From assembly GCA_042140185.1 (NCBI GenBank), contig CP159477.1, positions 1,364,001 to 1,428,000 of the forward strand: a stretch of 64,000 bases of DNA. Direction: 5' to 3'. Shown here piece by piece: positions 17,336 to 27,076 of the stretch; positions within the stretch are counted from its first letter, which is position 1; each line of letters opens with the position of its first letter. A program made the translations under genes and the position numbers. This DNA is from JANSXG01 sp024743075. GTDB taxonomy: Bacteria; Planctomycetota; Phycisphaerae; Phycisphaerales; UBA1924. Below the pieces are notes generated by a model. The model made no database searches. It saw only the letters and a list, made by a program, of their open reading frames with translations, and was not told where the DNA came from.

Positions 17336-17767
17336 TTACCTCCTCACCCGGTAGGTGACGCTCAGAACACTGGTGAATACGCGGTGCTGCTCGAGGCTCT
17401 CGCTGGAGACGACCGGCTCGTGCGCAAGGCCCGCCCGCGCCGCCTCGGGGAAGCCCACCAGCCGCGTGTGCCGCAGGCGGTCGCCGATGGCCTCGGTGAG
17501 TCCGAGCAGATCGTCGATCGCGGCCTGTTCGTCTTCCGCGGGCAGCTTCTTCTGCACGCCCACATCGAGCACATGCTCGTAGGTGCTGCTCTCGCGGCTC
17601 GCAGCCGAGACGGTGGTCGTCCTCGGCACGACCGACACCCGCAGCTCGCCGAGATCCTCGAGCGTGAACGCGGGCTGGTACGTGCGGACGGCCGACACCG
17701 GCTGGGCGTAGGTGCCCGCGTTGATGTGCTCGGCCACCGCGTCGGCGAGGGTGCTGATTGTGCTCAT
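17336..17767 (-). CDS. Phage tail-terminator-like / minor tail protein
   Basis: 143 aa. It begins MSTISTLADAVAEHINAGTYAQPVSAVRTYQPAF and has alternating helix and strand segments (LRVSVVPRTTTVSAASRES..YEHVLDVGVQKKL), the pattern of head-tail connector or tail-terminator proteins of siphophages. The ATG overlaps the stop of the upstream membrane protein gene (ATGA), and the tail tube gene follows after 3 bases. The exact virion role is inferred from position. Confidence 0.62.
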   Translation of the reverse strand: MSTISTLADAVAEHINAGTYAQPVSAVRTYQPAFTLEDLGELRVSVVPRTTTVSAASRESSTYEHVLDVGVQKKLPAEDEQAAIDDLLGLTEAIGDRLRHTRLVGFPEAARAGLAHEPVVSSESLEQHRVFTSVLSVTYRVRR

Positions 17768-18036
17768 GGTCCCTTCGCGCCTCCGATGAAGCGGCCTTCG
17801 AGGTAGGACACCCGGCGCTCGATCGCCTGGTACTCGGCCCGCAGCGACCGAGCCTCAACGATGAGCTCGTCCAGCCGCCGCTCGACGTGGTCGAGCTTGG
17901 TGGTCACCACACCCCACTGGACCGTGACGGCCAGCGCCGCCATGCCGATGGTCAGTGCGATCGCGGCCCACCGGTGCCCGCCGTTCGGTGGGGGCGTAGG
18001 CCTGGGGGGATGTCCGTTCGTGGGAACACTGGTCAC
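17764..18036 (-). CDS. Small phage membrane protein with one TM segment and coiled coil
   Basis: 90 aa. A Pro-rich N-terminus (NGHPPRPTPPPNGG) precedes a single TM helix (WAAIALTIGMAALAVTVQWGVV) and an amphipathic coiled coil (KLDHVERRLDELIVEARSLRAEYQAIERRVSYLEG). This resembles XhlA/haemolysin-type small membrane proteins that assist holins, but that is inference. The start is GTG 18036, overlapping the upstream stop (GTGA); its own stop overlaps the next ATG. A longer upstream frame is out-of-frame translation of the neighbour. Confidence 0.6.
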   Translation of the reverse strand: MTSVPTNGHPPRPTPPPNGGHRWAAIALTIGMAALAVTVQWGVVTTKLDHVERRLDELIVEARSLRAEYQAIERRVSYLEGRFIGGAKGP

Positions 18037-18419
18037 GGAAGGTCCTCGGTGGCGATGTGCTTGGTGTGGATGCGAAGCGCCTTGCGGTACGGGTCGCTGT
18101 ACCGCCACGGCGGCTGGCCGCCGGGCGCATTGACCTCGTAGACGAACACGGATGAACCGACGGTTTCGCGGACGCGGTCGCCGGCCTTGGGCAAGGCGGG
18201 GCCATCGCCCAGATCCAGATCAGCCGTGCGGACCAGGAAGTCACGCGACTCGATCCGGTGGATGAGCCCGGCTTCGTTGGCCTGCTCGAACTCCGTGCGG
18301 CCGATGGTGGCGTTGAGCTCGACCTGAGCAGCGCCCCGCTGGTACACCACCGGTCGCGTCATGTGCGCGTGCCGCTGGGTATCGAGGAACGATGCGCCTT
18401 GTTCGAGCAGGTCCGCCAC
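18033..18419 (-). CDS. Phage head-tail joining-like protein
   Basis: 128 aa, GTG start at 18419 with GGAGG 7 bases upstream. Small beta-rich protein (VVYQRGAAQVELNATIGRTEFEQ..VRTADLDLGDGPALPKAGDRVRETVGSSVFVYEVN) located between the DUF2190-type capsid accessory gene and the small membrane protein. The central AxxGDRVRE..VYEV is typical of proteins at the head-tail interface in this phage group. It ends RIHTKHIATEDLP, its stop overlapping the next start by 4 bases. Confidence 0.6.
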   Translation of the reverse strand: MADLLEQGASFLDTQRHAHMTRPVVYQRGAAQVELNATIGRTEFEQANEAGLIHRIESRDFLVRTADLDLGDGPALPKAGDRVRETVGSSVFVYEVNAPGGQPPWRYSDPYRKALRIHTKHIATEDLP

Positions 18420-18446
18420 GGTGAAGCCTCCGATCGATACGTTCGC

Positions 18447-18779
18447 TTACTGCGACAGCCGGATACGAATGGTCGCGTCGGCGTCCGCCGCGGCCCGCAC
18501 GACCTTGCCGATGAGCTTGTTGCCCGTCGCGGTCTTGGTCGCCATGTCGTTGGTGTTGTCCCAGTACGCGAGCTGACCGGCGGTGAAGCCCGTGCCCGCG
18601 GTGGTCGCCTTGGGGAAGTCGAAGACCCCCTCGACCGCGAGCGCACCGAGCTGGCCCGCCTTGAGATCGACCCGGGTGACCCCGACCAGATCGCCCTGCA
18701 CGACGACCGCGCCCGCGGGCGTGTCCGCCCCCGGCGTGTAGTCGATCGCCGCGCCCTGTTGTACGAATGTGGTTGCCAT
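18447..18779 (-). CDS. DUF2190-family capsid accessory (decoration-like) protein
   Basis: 110 aa. The sequence ATTFVQQGAAIDYTPGADTPAGAVV..GDLVGVTRVDLKAGQLGALAVEGVFDFPKA..GTGFTAGQLAYWDN is a textbook DUF2190 protein, found next to major capsid genes and thought to stabilise the capsid. ATG 18779 with GGAGG 7 bases upstream is preferred to an upstream start that would add a Gly/Asn-rich stretch. It directly follows the capsid gene in the late operon. Confidence 0.82.
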   Translation of the reverse strand: MATTFVQQGAAIDYTPGADTPAGAVVVQGDLVGVTRVDLKAGQLGALAVEGVFDFPKATTAGTGFTAGQLAYWDNTNDMATKTATGNKLIGKVVRAAADADATIRIRLSQ

Positions 18780-18850
18780 CGCTATGCCTCCGTTGCCGTT
18801 GCCTGTGTCACCGGGGTCGACAGGGTCGAACCCGCCGCCGCCGAACTGAG

Positions 18851-20865
18851 TCATGCCTCACCCTTGCTCTTCACGCCGCCACGCGGGTCCTGCAGCGCCA
18901 CGCCGAAGTCGTGGTAGCCGCGCATCTGGATCCCCAGCCGGTTGAAGCTCTGCTCGGCGGTCTCGATGGTCGGGGCTTCTTGTCCGTTGAGGAACGCCAC
19001 CTCGATGACCGGCAGGTCCGCCGGTGAGGCGAGCATGTACCAGGCTTTGCTCGATTGGCCCGGGTAGGCCGCGTTGCCCAGGTAGCGGCTGACCTCGACG
19101 CGGAATTTGCCCTGGTGTGGGTTGGTCACCGGGTACTTGGCGCTCGAGGTGTTGTCGCGCAGTTCCATGCTCTTGAAGAGCTGGCTGCCCAGCGCCGACA
19201 GCGCTGTGGGCACCAGCAGCACCTGCGGCATCACCCCCAGCGGCTTGCCGTCGGAGTCCACCTGGTCCATGAAGGCGACCTCGGCCTTGGTCAGCCCGTC
19301 GATCGACAAGGCCGTGTCCGCGCCGGCGAGGTAGTTGTTGTTGCCCGCCGTGTAGAAGCCCGAGTTCGCCAGGAAGGTCTTCCAGAAGATGTCGTTGATG
19401 GTCTTGCCCGAGCCCGCGCCGAGCTTGCGGGGCACGCTGGTGATCGCGCCCAGATCGTCGTTGATGATGTCGGTGCGATCGATCGACAGCATGAGGCCAT
19501 ACGTCTCGGCCCGGTTGGTGTAGGTCTCCTCGCCCAGCGTGCCGTGCTTGATCTCGCCTCCGGGCGCGATGCGCTCGTACTGGTCGTTGCCCGTCAGGCG
19601 GTAGCTGGTGACGGCCTTGAAGTCGGTCACGCTGCGCACCGCGGTGATGTTCCGCCAGGTGCGTTCGACGCTGAAGAAGCCTTCGAGCAGGAACTTGTTG
19701 GCGACGTTCGAGAGGATGCCGCCGATGCTGATCGTGCTGTTGGACGCTTCGATGCCCCTTCCGAACGCGGCATCCATCACGCCGTGCCAGTCGCGGAACG
19801 TCCGGCCGGTGTAGCCGTTGGCCCAGGCGGCATGCAGCAGCAGTTCCTGGAGCCCGATCGACTGCCCGAAGGCCCGCGCCGCGGCTTCCAGATCCTGCTC
19901 CGCACAGTGTCGCTCGGGAGTGGTCAACCGGCCCGAGAGCACGCACGCGGCTTCGAGAACCCGCTGGTTGACCGCCGGCGCGGCGGGGGCGTGAATGGCA
20001 GGGGCCTTGGGTCGGCTGGCCCGCAGGACCTCCAGTTCGGTCTTGGTCGCGTCCCAGCCCTCGCGGATCGAGCGGGCCTCGATCTCGGGGTGCTGGCCCG
20101 CGCACAGCCGTCGCACGGCGGCGATCCGCTCGCTCTCGGCGGCGATCTGCTGCCGCATGGTCTGCACCGGGTCGGTGATCGCGGGCTGGTTCGCTTCGGC
20201 GCAGGGGTGCCCGCGCCCTGGACGGGATCGGATGCATCGTCCCCCGCGGCAGCGCCGGCGGCGATGGTCGCCGAGGTCGAGCCGTCAGCCCCGAGGTCGA
20301 CGAAGCTGATCTCGCCGAGCGTGGACTTGCGCACGATGTTCAAGGGGCCGGCGACCTCGCGTCCGTTGACGGTCGCGGTTTGGTTCTCGCGGAGGAACTC
20401 GAACGCCTCGACGCTCGCGCCCACCGACGCCTGCCATGGGAATCCGTTGCGCGCTGAGACCACGACCTCGCGGGCCGCGGGCGTGTCGCGGGAGATCATC
20501 CCGGTGGCCACCAGCCGCCCCTCTTCGACCATCACCTGGTCGGTGTGCCCGACGCCCGCCGTCGCGTCGTGCCCGAACCGGATCGGCCGCGACGGGGAGG
20601 GGATCGCCAGCCCGGCCAGGTCGATCACGACCGGGTGCCGCCAGCCGGCGACGCGCATCGGCCCGCCGCTGTAGGCCATCATCCGGAACCGCGGCAGAGG
20701 CGCGGCAGCGCCGGCGTCGCCGCTGACCGTGTCAGCGCCTTCGATCTCGAACTCCGCCTGCGCGGTGAGCGCCAGCGTCTTGGGGTGCGAGCCGGGGTTC
20801 GGGTGAGCAAGGGCAGTGGGCTGCGCGGGAGCAGCGGACGCCTGGATCATGCGGTGGTGTGACAT
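18851..20865 (-). CDS. Prohead protease / major capsid protein fusion, frame interrupted near 20185-20200
   Basis: The N-terminal part (20865 to about 20190) has the prohead protease features PSRPIRFGHDATAGVGHTDQ..VVSARNGFPWQASVGASVE..STLGEISFVDLGAD (catalytic His and Ser segments). The C-terminal part (from QPAITDPVQTMRQQIAAESE) is a Mu gpT-like major head subunit (SIGGILSNVANKFLLEGF..VTDFKAVTSYRL..GGEIKHGTLGEETYTNRAETYGLMLSIDRTDIINDDLGA). The two halves are in -1 related frames; one extra base near GCGCCGAAGCG makes a single 671-residue protein, an arrangement known from related phages in which the protease is fused to the coat protein and releases it. ATG 20865 lies 2 bases after the portal stop. 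Confidence 0.8.
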
Positions 20866-20867
20866 CG

Positions 20868-22391
20868 CTACGCGGCCTCCTTGGTGGCTTCGTCGGTGAC
20901 GGTCTCGTCGGTGTCGGGGTTGGTGTCTTCGGGTTCGGGATCGCCCGCTGTGTCGCTCGAGCCGCCAGCCTTGGTGGCGACCGGCAGCCCCAGCTCGCGC
21001 ATGAGGGCCAGTTCCTTGGCCCGCTGGCGGAGCTCGTCCTCCCAGTCGCGTCCCTGGCGTGCGAACTCGTGCGCGAGCGTTGTGGTGTGGTTGGCCAGGC
21101 GCGTCGCCTGCGCGCTGGCTTCCTTGGCCGGGTCGACATGCTCAACGCCATCCCAGAACCAGACGTGCGGTGTGGCTGCGCCGCGCACACGCATCGCCTG
21201 CGGCAGTAGCCCCTCGACCAGCGCGGCCTCATCGAGCCAGGCGCGGAGCAAGCGGTCCAGCACCGTCTGCTGGAGGCGGTGCTGCTCGACGCGGATGCTC
21301 TTGAAGTAGGTCTGGTGGTCCAGGCGGCCCGAGGCGTAGTTGTAGCCCGAGCTGTTCCCGGCCGCGACGTTGAAGGGCATGTTCAGGCAGCGGGCGATCT
21401 CGTTGAGGATCTCGCGTTTGAACTCGCCGTAGGTCGTCGAGGGGTGCTCGGCGTGGACCTGCCCGAGCTTCCAGCCGCCGGGCAGGACGGTGGCCATCCG
21501 CTTCTCGAGCTCGACCTCGTCCATCGGCTCGAGCGGGTCGGCCTCACCGTTGGCGGGCGCATCGGTGTAGAGCACCGCCGCGAAGTCCGCGGCCGTCTCG
21601 GCGGCGGCGATCACCGCCAGCGTGTAGCGACGGAGTTGTGCAAAGAGGGGAAGTGCGGGTGTGATGTCCGGGATGCCGCGCCATTGCCCCGGCCGGTCGG
21701 GCCGGAAGTAGTGCAGCACGGAGGCGGCCGGGTAGGTGTCGTGGTCGCGAACGGCATACCAAGCCCCGTCGCCGGGGTGGTGCCGCAGCACGTGGTACGC
21801 CACCGGCAGCCCGCTGGCGTCAAAGACGATGCCGTCGACATCTGTCACCGCCTGACCGGTGGGCGTACGCCCGAACCACGGCGTGCAGACCTGATCGGGC
21901 TCGATCAGGCGCAGGTCGAGCTTGACGGGTGTGTCGAGCCCGGGGCTCGAGATCAGAAGGCCGAACGCCTCGCCGCTCTCGGCCCGGGCCATCCGCATGC
22001 TGCGGAGTTTGCCCGGCAGGTCGATCGCCGCCGACCAGGTCTCGAATGCCTCCTCGACGCGGGCGTTGACCGAGGCATCGGGCGTGAGCATCTGCAGCCG
22101 CGGCCCGGTGCCGATGGTGTCGTTGGCCAGCGTGAGGACGATGCCCTTGGCGTAGGAGTTGTTCGCTACCTCGTAGCGGGCGCGGTTGCGCAGGATGCGG
22201 CGCACCTCGGGGCTGACGGCCGCGTTGGGCGAGAGCCCGTCGGCCGCGGCCCAGTGGCGTCGGTTGTCGGCGCTGGTCTGGGCCGAATCGAACCGCGCCC
22301 GGACCATCCGTGCCCGCTGAGGCATGATCGCCGAGGCGGCCCGGACCGGATCGGTCTGGCGCGAGAGCGGGGCGAGCAGACGCTTCAGCAT
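20868..22391 (-). CDS. Phage portal protein (lambda-like)
   Basis: 507 aa. Lambda gpB-type features are present: RNRARYEVANNSYAKGIVLTLANDTIGTGPRLQM near the N-terminus, ESGEAFGLL, HYFRPDRPGQWRGIPDITPAL in the middle, and EIARCLNMPFNVAAGNSSGYNYASGRLDHQ near residue 360, which is the conserved portal signature. The protein forms the dodecameric channel at the capsid vertex. ATG 22391 overlaps the small upstream gene by 7 bases. The acidic Thr/Asp-rich C-terminal tail is typical of the family. Confidence 0.9.
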   Translation of the reverse strand: MLKRLLAPLSRQTDPVRAASAIMPQRARMVRARFDSAQTSADNRRHWAAADGLSPNAAVSPEVRRILRNRARYEVANNSYAKGIVLTLANDTIGTGPRLQMLTPDASVNARVEEAFETWSAAIDLPGKLRSMRMARAESGEAFGLLISSPGLDTPVKLDLRLIEPDQVCTPWFGRTPTGQAVTDVDGIVFDASGLPVAYHVLRHHPGDGAWYAVRDHDTYPAASVLHYFRPDRPGQWRGIPDITPALPLFAQLRRYTLAVIAAAETAADFAAVLYTDAPANGEADPLEPMDEVELEKRMATVLPGGWKLGQVHAEHPSTTYGEFKREILNEIARCLNMPFNVAAGNSSGYNYASGRLDHQTYFKSIRVEQHRLQQTVLDRLLRAWLDEAALVEGLLPQAMRVRGAATPHVWFWDGVEHVDPAKEASAQATRLANHTTTLAHEFARQGRDWEDELRQRAKELALMRELGLPVATKAGGSSDTAGDPEPEDTNPDTDETVTDEATKEAA

Positions 22392-22609
22392 CCGCCCTCC
22401 CGTCCGCCGGTGCCGCCTGCCACGATCTTGAACAGCCGGAACCCCAGCCCGCGCCGGCGCGTGGCCCGCTTGGACTCGAGGTAGCGGTCCGCCTCGATCT
22501 GGTCGCGGATCGCGTGCTGCTCGACCGACTGCCCGTCCACCGAGGCCTTGGCGGGTCTGGCGGCGTTGTCGGCGATCGCCTGTTCGAGATTGGGGTTGGG
22601 ATCCGGCAC
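22385..22609 (-). CDS. Small conserved phage protein between terminase and portal
   Basis: 74 aa from a GTG start with GAGG 6 bases upstream. VPDPNPNLEQAIADNAARPAKASVDGQSVEQHAIRDQIEADRYL is a charged helical segment; the C-terminus (RRRGLGFRLFKIVAGG) is basic. Its position before the portal matches the gpW-like head-completion genes of lambda-type phages, but no gpW similarity is evident to me. It is the first gene of the late transcript downstream of the regulatory region at 22623-22662. Confidence 0.6.
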   Translation of the reverse strand: MPDPNPNLEQAIADNAARPAKASVDGQSVEQHAIRDQIEADRYLESKRATRRRGLGFRLFKIVAGGTGGREGGC

Positions 22610-22622
22610 GGCAACCTCGCGT

Positions 22623-22662
22623 GCCCCCGCACCTCGCGGGGGCCTCTCGGGTCACCTATGCC
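22623..22662 (-). promoter_or_regulatory. Late-operon regulatory region: repeated phage motif plus leader hairpin
   Basis: On the - strand GGCATAGGTGACCC (22649-22662) is followed by a perfect 8-bp hairpin GCCCCCGC-loop-GCGGGGGC (22623-22643) that ends 13 bases before the GTG of the first late gene. The motif is identical over 14 bases to one at 38104-38117 and nearly so to 45055-45066. It is inferred to be a phage promoter or operator. The hairpin lacks a T-run, so it is more likely an mRNA leader element than a terminator. Confidence 0.5.
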
Positions 22663-22783
22663 GTTGCCACGCTCAATGACCGCGTGCCAATTCTAAAGGC
22701 TGATCTTGCTGGTACGGCCTCTATGCCAACGGGCTACCCGCAGGCCACCACAGATCGAAGTCGCTAGCTAGAATGACGCCTCC

Positions 22784-24241
22784 ATGAATGCACCCGACGC
22801 CGACAGTATGAAGCACCGGTCACACGCTACATCTTCCGAAGACGTGGTGGACCGGCTTTCTGCCGCGGTGAGTCTCACGGTGCTCGAGATTGATGCCGAT
22901 GCGCAAAGGCTTGTCCCAGCTTTTCTGCTTGCGAACCTGATGTCTCCGGCTCTCTGGGCATGGCGGGAAGAAAAGCGGGCGCATGCCCCGGACCACAAGC
23001 TCCGAAGCACCAAAAGCCGGCTGGACGCGCTTCAGCGATTTTTTCACCACTACACATTCACTATCATGCCAGAGCAGCCTGGCGGCGATGTTTGGGGGTT
23101 GATGGACTTTGAGGAGGAGGAGCGACGTTTCTCCCCAGGCTTCGTGGCGAGCATTCGAGCCGAGTACGACGCCACGTTCCGGAAGCTCCTCGCCGAGAAC
23201 CCCGAGTCGCAATTCGGACAGATCGTGAACCAGCCGTATTACCGCCACGGCCTCTTCCCCCGGCTCAAGAACGAGACCCTGGAGGTGATGAATGCGATGG
23301 CGACAGTCAATCCGCAGGGCAAGCCTTCTGGAAAATGCATTGGTCTGGGGATGTTGTGGGCTGCGGCCGCGGCGGTCTGGGGGAGGATTCCGCTCGATCG
23401 CATTATCATTACCGGCAATCGCGCGCACATGTTTGTGTACCTCGATATCGACGACGGGCACCTACTCAACAACACCAAGTGGTTCAGCAGCACACGGATC
23501 AACAACCAGTCCGATCTCTCAGAGTTTGCCAAGACCGTCGCTTCAGGCACCGATACCACGTTCTTCTACAATCCGGAGATGGGGATGTGCCATTGCACCT
23601 CGAAGACATCGCAGATTCCCCGCGAACGAGTCACGGAAATATACCAACAAATCGGTGGTTTTGTTTCCAATCGCCTCAAGCACCCGACACCTGAGCACAT
23701 CCGCTTCGTAGACCCCAACGATCCGATTCCCGACCCCGCGGAGCACGAAACGGCGGAGAGTTATCAAGCCGAGGTCGCAAACCTCTCGCAGGAGAAACCG
23801 GGCTCAATCTATGAGTACGCTTTGTATGCGTTCCGGAGCCTTAAAGTCGCGCACCCACAGGCGTATGTGCGAGCCGCCCTGCGGGAGGCGCGGGCGCGGG
23901 AGCTTGGGCGTGATGTGAATGACTTGTCTTCCGTACTGGCGATCGTCAGCAGTATTGAGGGGAATGAGTCGATCTTTGCAAGTCGCGAACGTATTGCTAT
24001 GCCCGACGAAACGCTGCTTTTCAGCAGGGGCAGCGATCGGGATCGGGCACTACTCCTCTTTGCACTACTGGCGAACTCGCCAATCAAAGATCCGAGAAGC
24101 TGCATCGGTCTTTCCCCTGACAGAAGTTTCGTCCGCTATCGCGGCTCGTGGATCGACGTCGGCACAATGACGATTGCCGAGACCGAGCCTGCAGGGCTGT
24201 CGCTCGTCTTTGATGGGCATGGCTCAGAATGGGCACCATAG
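22784..24241 (+). CDS. Prophage cargo: protein with transglutaminase-like catalytic pattern
   Basis: 485 aa, on the opposite strand to the phage operons and visibly richer in A+T than its neighbours. The central region has a Cys-His-Asp/Asn arrangement spaced as in transglutaminase-like cysteine hydrolases: GKCIGLGMLWAAAA (Cys about residue 186), then IIITGNRAHMFVYLDI (His about 214), then DGHLLNNTKWFSS. The preceding helical part contains a conserved-looking FFHHYTFTIMPEQ segment. The C-terminal third is helical and of unknown role. No TM or signal peptide, so a cytoplasmic enzyme. TAGAAT (22769-22774) sits 9 bases before the ATG with no Shine-Dalgarno. It overlaps the XRE regulator gene by 13 bases. 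A defence or lysogenic-conversion function is inference. Confidence 0.62.
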   Translation: MNAPDADSMKHRSHATSSEDVVDRLSAAVSLTVLEIDADAQRLVPAFLLANLMSPALWAWREEKRAHAPDHKLRSTKSRLDALQRFFHHYTFTIMPEQPGGDVWGLMDFEEEERRFSPGFVASIRAEYDATFRKLLAENPESQFGQIVNQPYYRHGLFPRLKNETLEVMNAMATVNPQGKPSGKCIGLGMLWAAAAAVWGRIPLDRIIITGNRAHMFVYLDIDDGHLLNNTKWFSSTRINNQSDLSEFAKTVASGTDTTFFYNPEMGMCHCTSKTSQIPRERVTEIYQQIGGFVSNRLKHPTPEHIRFVDPNDPIPDPAEHETAESYQAEVANLSQEKPGSIYEYALYAFRSLKVAHPQAYVRAALREARARELGRDVNDLSSVLAIVSSIEGNESIFASRERIAMPDETLLFSRGSDRDRALLLFALLANSPIKDPRSCIGLSPDRSFVRYRGSWIDVGTMTIAETEPAGLSLVFDGHGSEWAP

Positions 24242-24648
24242 CTAGGTCTGGAGGATCGAAGCGGCGATTCGGTGCATGCCACATCACGAACAACGCAGCT
24301 CTGAACTCGCTCGGCGTGCGATCGACCGGCCGATTGGAGCAGAACCCCACCCAGGCCGAACTTGCCCACGAGGCGGGGATGTCGAAACGGACGATCGAGC
24401 GGTTGGAGGGCGGGGAATCGATCCACACCACCAATCTGGTTCGTGTGCTGCGTGTCCTCGGCTTGCTCGCCAATCTCAACGAACTGGTGCTCACGCCGGT
24501 TCCCAGCCCGCTTGAGGTCCTGCGGTCGAGAAGCAGAAGCGTCGCAAGCGGGCGAGCGGGCGTTCTCAGCAAGCACCTGACACGGAGTCCGGAGGGTGGA
24601 CTTGAGGTGACGATCCGAAGCCTGAGGCGTGATCGGCGGAGTGAGTGA
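24229..24648 (+). CDS. XRE-family HTH regulator (HipB-like)
   Basis: 139 aa. TQAELAHEAGMSKRTIERLEGGESIHTTNLVRVLRVLGLL is a clear lambda-repressor-type helix-turn-helix (about residues 43-85), and the following SPLEVLRSRSR matches the tail of HipB-like regulators. No HipA kinase follows, so it is either an orphan or the regulator of the preceding cargo gene, with which it overlaps by 13 bases. The N-terminal 30 residues are not conserved-looking, and the true start could be internal. Confidence 0.72.
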   Translation: MGTIARSGGSKRRFGACHITNNAALNSLGVRSTGRLEQNPTQAELAHEAGMSKRTIERLEGGESIHTTNLVRVLRVLGLLANLNELVLTPVPSPLEVLRSRSRSVASGRAGVLSKHLTRSPEGGLEVTIRSLRRDRRSE

Positions 24649-24770
24649 GTGGATCCGCTCCCCCGGACTTGATCCTGATTGCAGAAGCCATGCCCGTTGG
24701 ACGGAGTTTCTGCAGTCAGAATCAAGTCACGATAGAGATCGATCGCTTCACCGAGATTGCCGCGGGCTGA

Positions 24771-27076
24771 TCACGAGCGAGACTTCCTCAGAGCCGACAG
24801 CCGCACACGAGGCCTCACCGCGACTTTGTGGTCCGTCCCGAACAGCACCGCCCCCTGCAATGAGGCCGCCACCGCCGAGCCGACCAGGCAGTCCAGCCAG
24901 TGGTTGTCGAGGCCCGTGACCCGCAGCTTCCACTCGTCGACCGTCCGGCCGCGGCCCTCGGTCTTCACCCGGTACTCGCTGGTCAGGTGATCGGCCAGCA
25001 GGCGGTGCCGTGAGGCCTCGCGGCCGAAGAGCGACAGGCAGCCGGGGTCGCCCATGGGCATGCCCAGCCGCGCGTGCGTGAAGCTCTTCCAGTAGTTGGT
25101 GTCGTAGACCACGTGTCGCACGGCCCGCTTGCCGGTCACCAACGGCACGCGCCAGTTGAGGCCAACACGCTCGCCGCGCTTGCGCTTGTAGTCACTGAAC
25201 GGGATGCTGCTCGCGCCCACGTACCGGCCATGGCTGGGCATCACGATCCCGGCGTGGGCCGATTGGCGGCAGAACTGGTACACCACGTCCGACGACTGGC
25301 CCCAGTTCGCATCGATCAGGCAGCGCTCGATGCGCAGGTCGGTCCCGTCGTCGCGCCGCCACGCCTTGCCGAGCAACTCGTCGGTCAGGGCCTCGAGCCC
25401 GGCGTAGATCGCGCCCTCCTGGCCCGCCCTCGGGAACTCGGTCAGCAGCGTGCGCCGCGCATTGCGCAGCGAGAAGTACTGCTGATTGGGGTCCGGCCAC
25501 GCGCCGTAGTCGAGCACATAGCCGGTGAAGTCGTCCTCCCAACCCGCGACGAGCCAGAACAGCAGCTTGCCCTGCACGTCGATGAACGCCGTCGCCCGCG
25601 TGCAGCCGATGGGCACAACACCCCGGGGCATGCCGTTGGTCTTCGCGGCGATCTGCTCGGGCGTGAGCAGGTCGTCGTCGGCCGCGACTTCGGGCAGCGG
25701 CTCGTTCTGGTACTCGGCCCAGAACGCAGCCTCGTCCTGAAGCTTGAGGTTCATCGCGTGCTGGACGGCGCTGAGCTCGTCGTGGTTGAACCGCGCCGGC
25801 CAGGCGATCGATGCGCCGGCGTCCATCTTCTTGCGGTTCCGCTTGTAGAACGCCGTCGCCTGCGAGAGACCCCGGTCGGCCCGCAGGCCCTCGGCCCGGA
25901 TCTCGGCGTACCTCGCCCACAGCGCCTCGTCGGCCGGGAAGGCATAGACCATCTTTGTCCGCTCGCCCTGCCACTGGGGGTGCTTGTCGCGGTCGAGCAG
26001 CCGGTCGGCCAGGTCGTCGGGGCGCACGACCGTGACCGTCATCAGCCCTGCGATCTTCTGGCCCGGCCCGGCGAGGCCGAGGATGGCCCCCGCGAGCACG
26101 CGCTCCCGTGCTGCGCACTGGCTGGGGCTCCGGGCCGACTCGTCGGTCTGCGGGTCATCAATGAGCACGAGCGACGGGCGGACGCTCTGGCCGTCCGGCG
26201 CTTGCGCTTCATGCCGCGGATGCGTCCGGTGATCCCCGCAACGGCGATGATTGCGCCCGACGCAGCCGAGCCCTCGATCGTCGGCAGCACGATCTCCTTG
26301 GCGGTCCACCCGATGTGCGTCGGCTCGCCCTTATAGAGCTGGCCCGAAGCCCGCTGGTGGATCCCCTCCAGGCAGCGGATGGGGTAACACGCCTCGGGGA
26401 AGTCGTCGGCGAGCAGGTCGTTGTTCTCCAGTTCGCTCTTGATGCTCTCCAGCATCGAGGCCGCGTGCTCTTCGTCGGAGCCGATCAGACACACGAACGT
26501 CCGGGCCCCGATCAGGATGGCCCAGAGGCAGGCGGTCTCGCAGAGCGTGGTCTTTCCGCTGCCGCGCGGCATGGCCATCGCGAACAGGCCGCCCTCGAGC
26601 ACCGCAGTCTCCAGCTTGGCGATCACCTTGAGGTGATCGTCCGACCAAGGCAGGTGGAAGGTCTGGGGGAAGTAGGTGTCGCAGAAGGCTTTGAACGACT
26701 CGGTACAGCGTCGCTTGCGCTCGGGGTTGCCGACCGGTGGAAGCTCGCCGATGTTCCGGCCCGAGAGCGAGAGGGCCTTGTTCCGTTCGCGGGCCCGCTC
26801 GCGCACGGCGTCGTAGCCGGAGAGTTCATCCTCGGCTGGCTCGGGCTTCGGCTCGTGGCGCGTCGCGACCAGCCAGGCGGTGTATCGGAACAGATCGACG
26901 GTCTTGCCGTCGCCGATGCGAAAGCCCGCCCGCGTGCGGTGGCGATGCAGCTGCCGCTCGTTGATCACCTCGCCCAGCGGGGTCGAGTTCAGGAGCCGGC
27001 ACGTCTCCGACGGCTTGAGCGAGCGCGGGTCGATCTTCGGGATGGCGGGCTGGTTCGCATCACTCGCCACGGCCAC
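24771..27076 (-). CDS. Phage terminase large subunit, frame interrupted near 26194-26204
   Basis: The N-terminal part carries the ATPase motif AMPRGSGKTTL (Walker A) and CLIGSDEEHAASMLESIKSEL; after GITGRIRGMKRK the sequence switches to the -1 frame with PDGQSVRPSLVLIDDPQTDESA (Walker B and following coupling segment) and the RNaseH-like nuclease half (CTRATAFIDVQGKLLFWLVAGW..DANWGQSSDVVYQF). One added base in the GCGCCGG run gives a single 768-residue protein. Terminase packages phage DNA into procapsids, using the portal encoded downstream. It starts at GTG 27076, overlapping a small upstream gene, and is separated from its usual downstream neighbours by the 2-kb + strand cargo. Confidence 0.88.

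Noticed and set aside
24649..24770. HipA remnant after the XRE regulator
   Set aside because: Only about 120 bases remain before the terminase stop and no HipA kinase sequence is recognisable in any frame.
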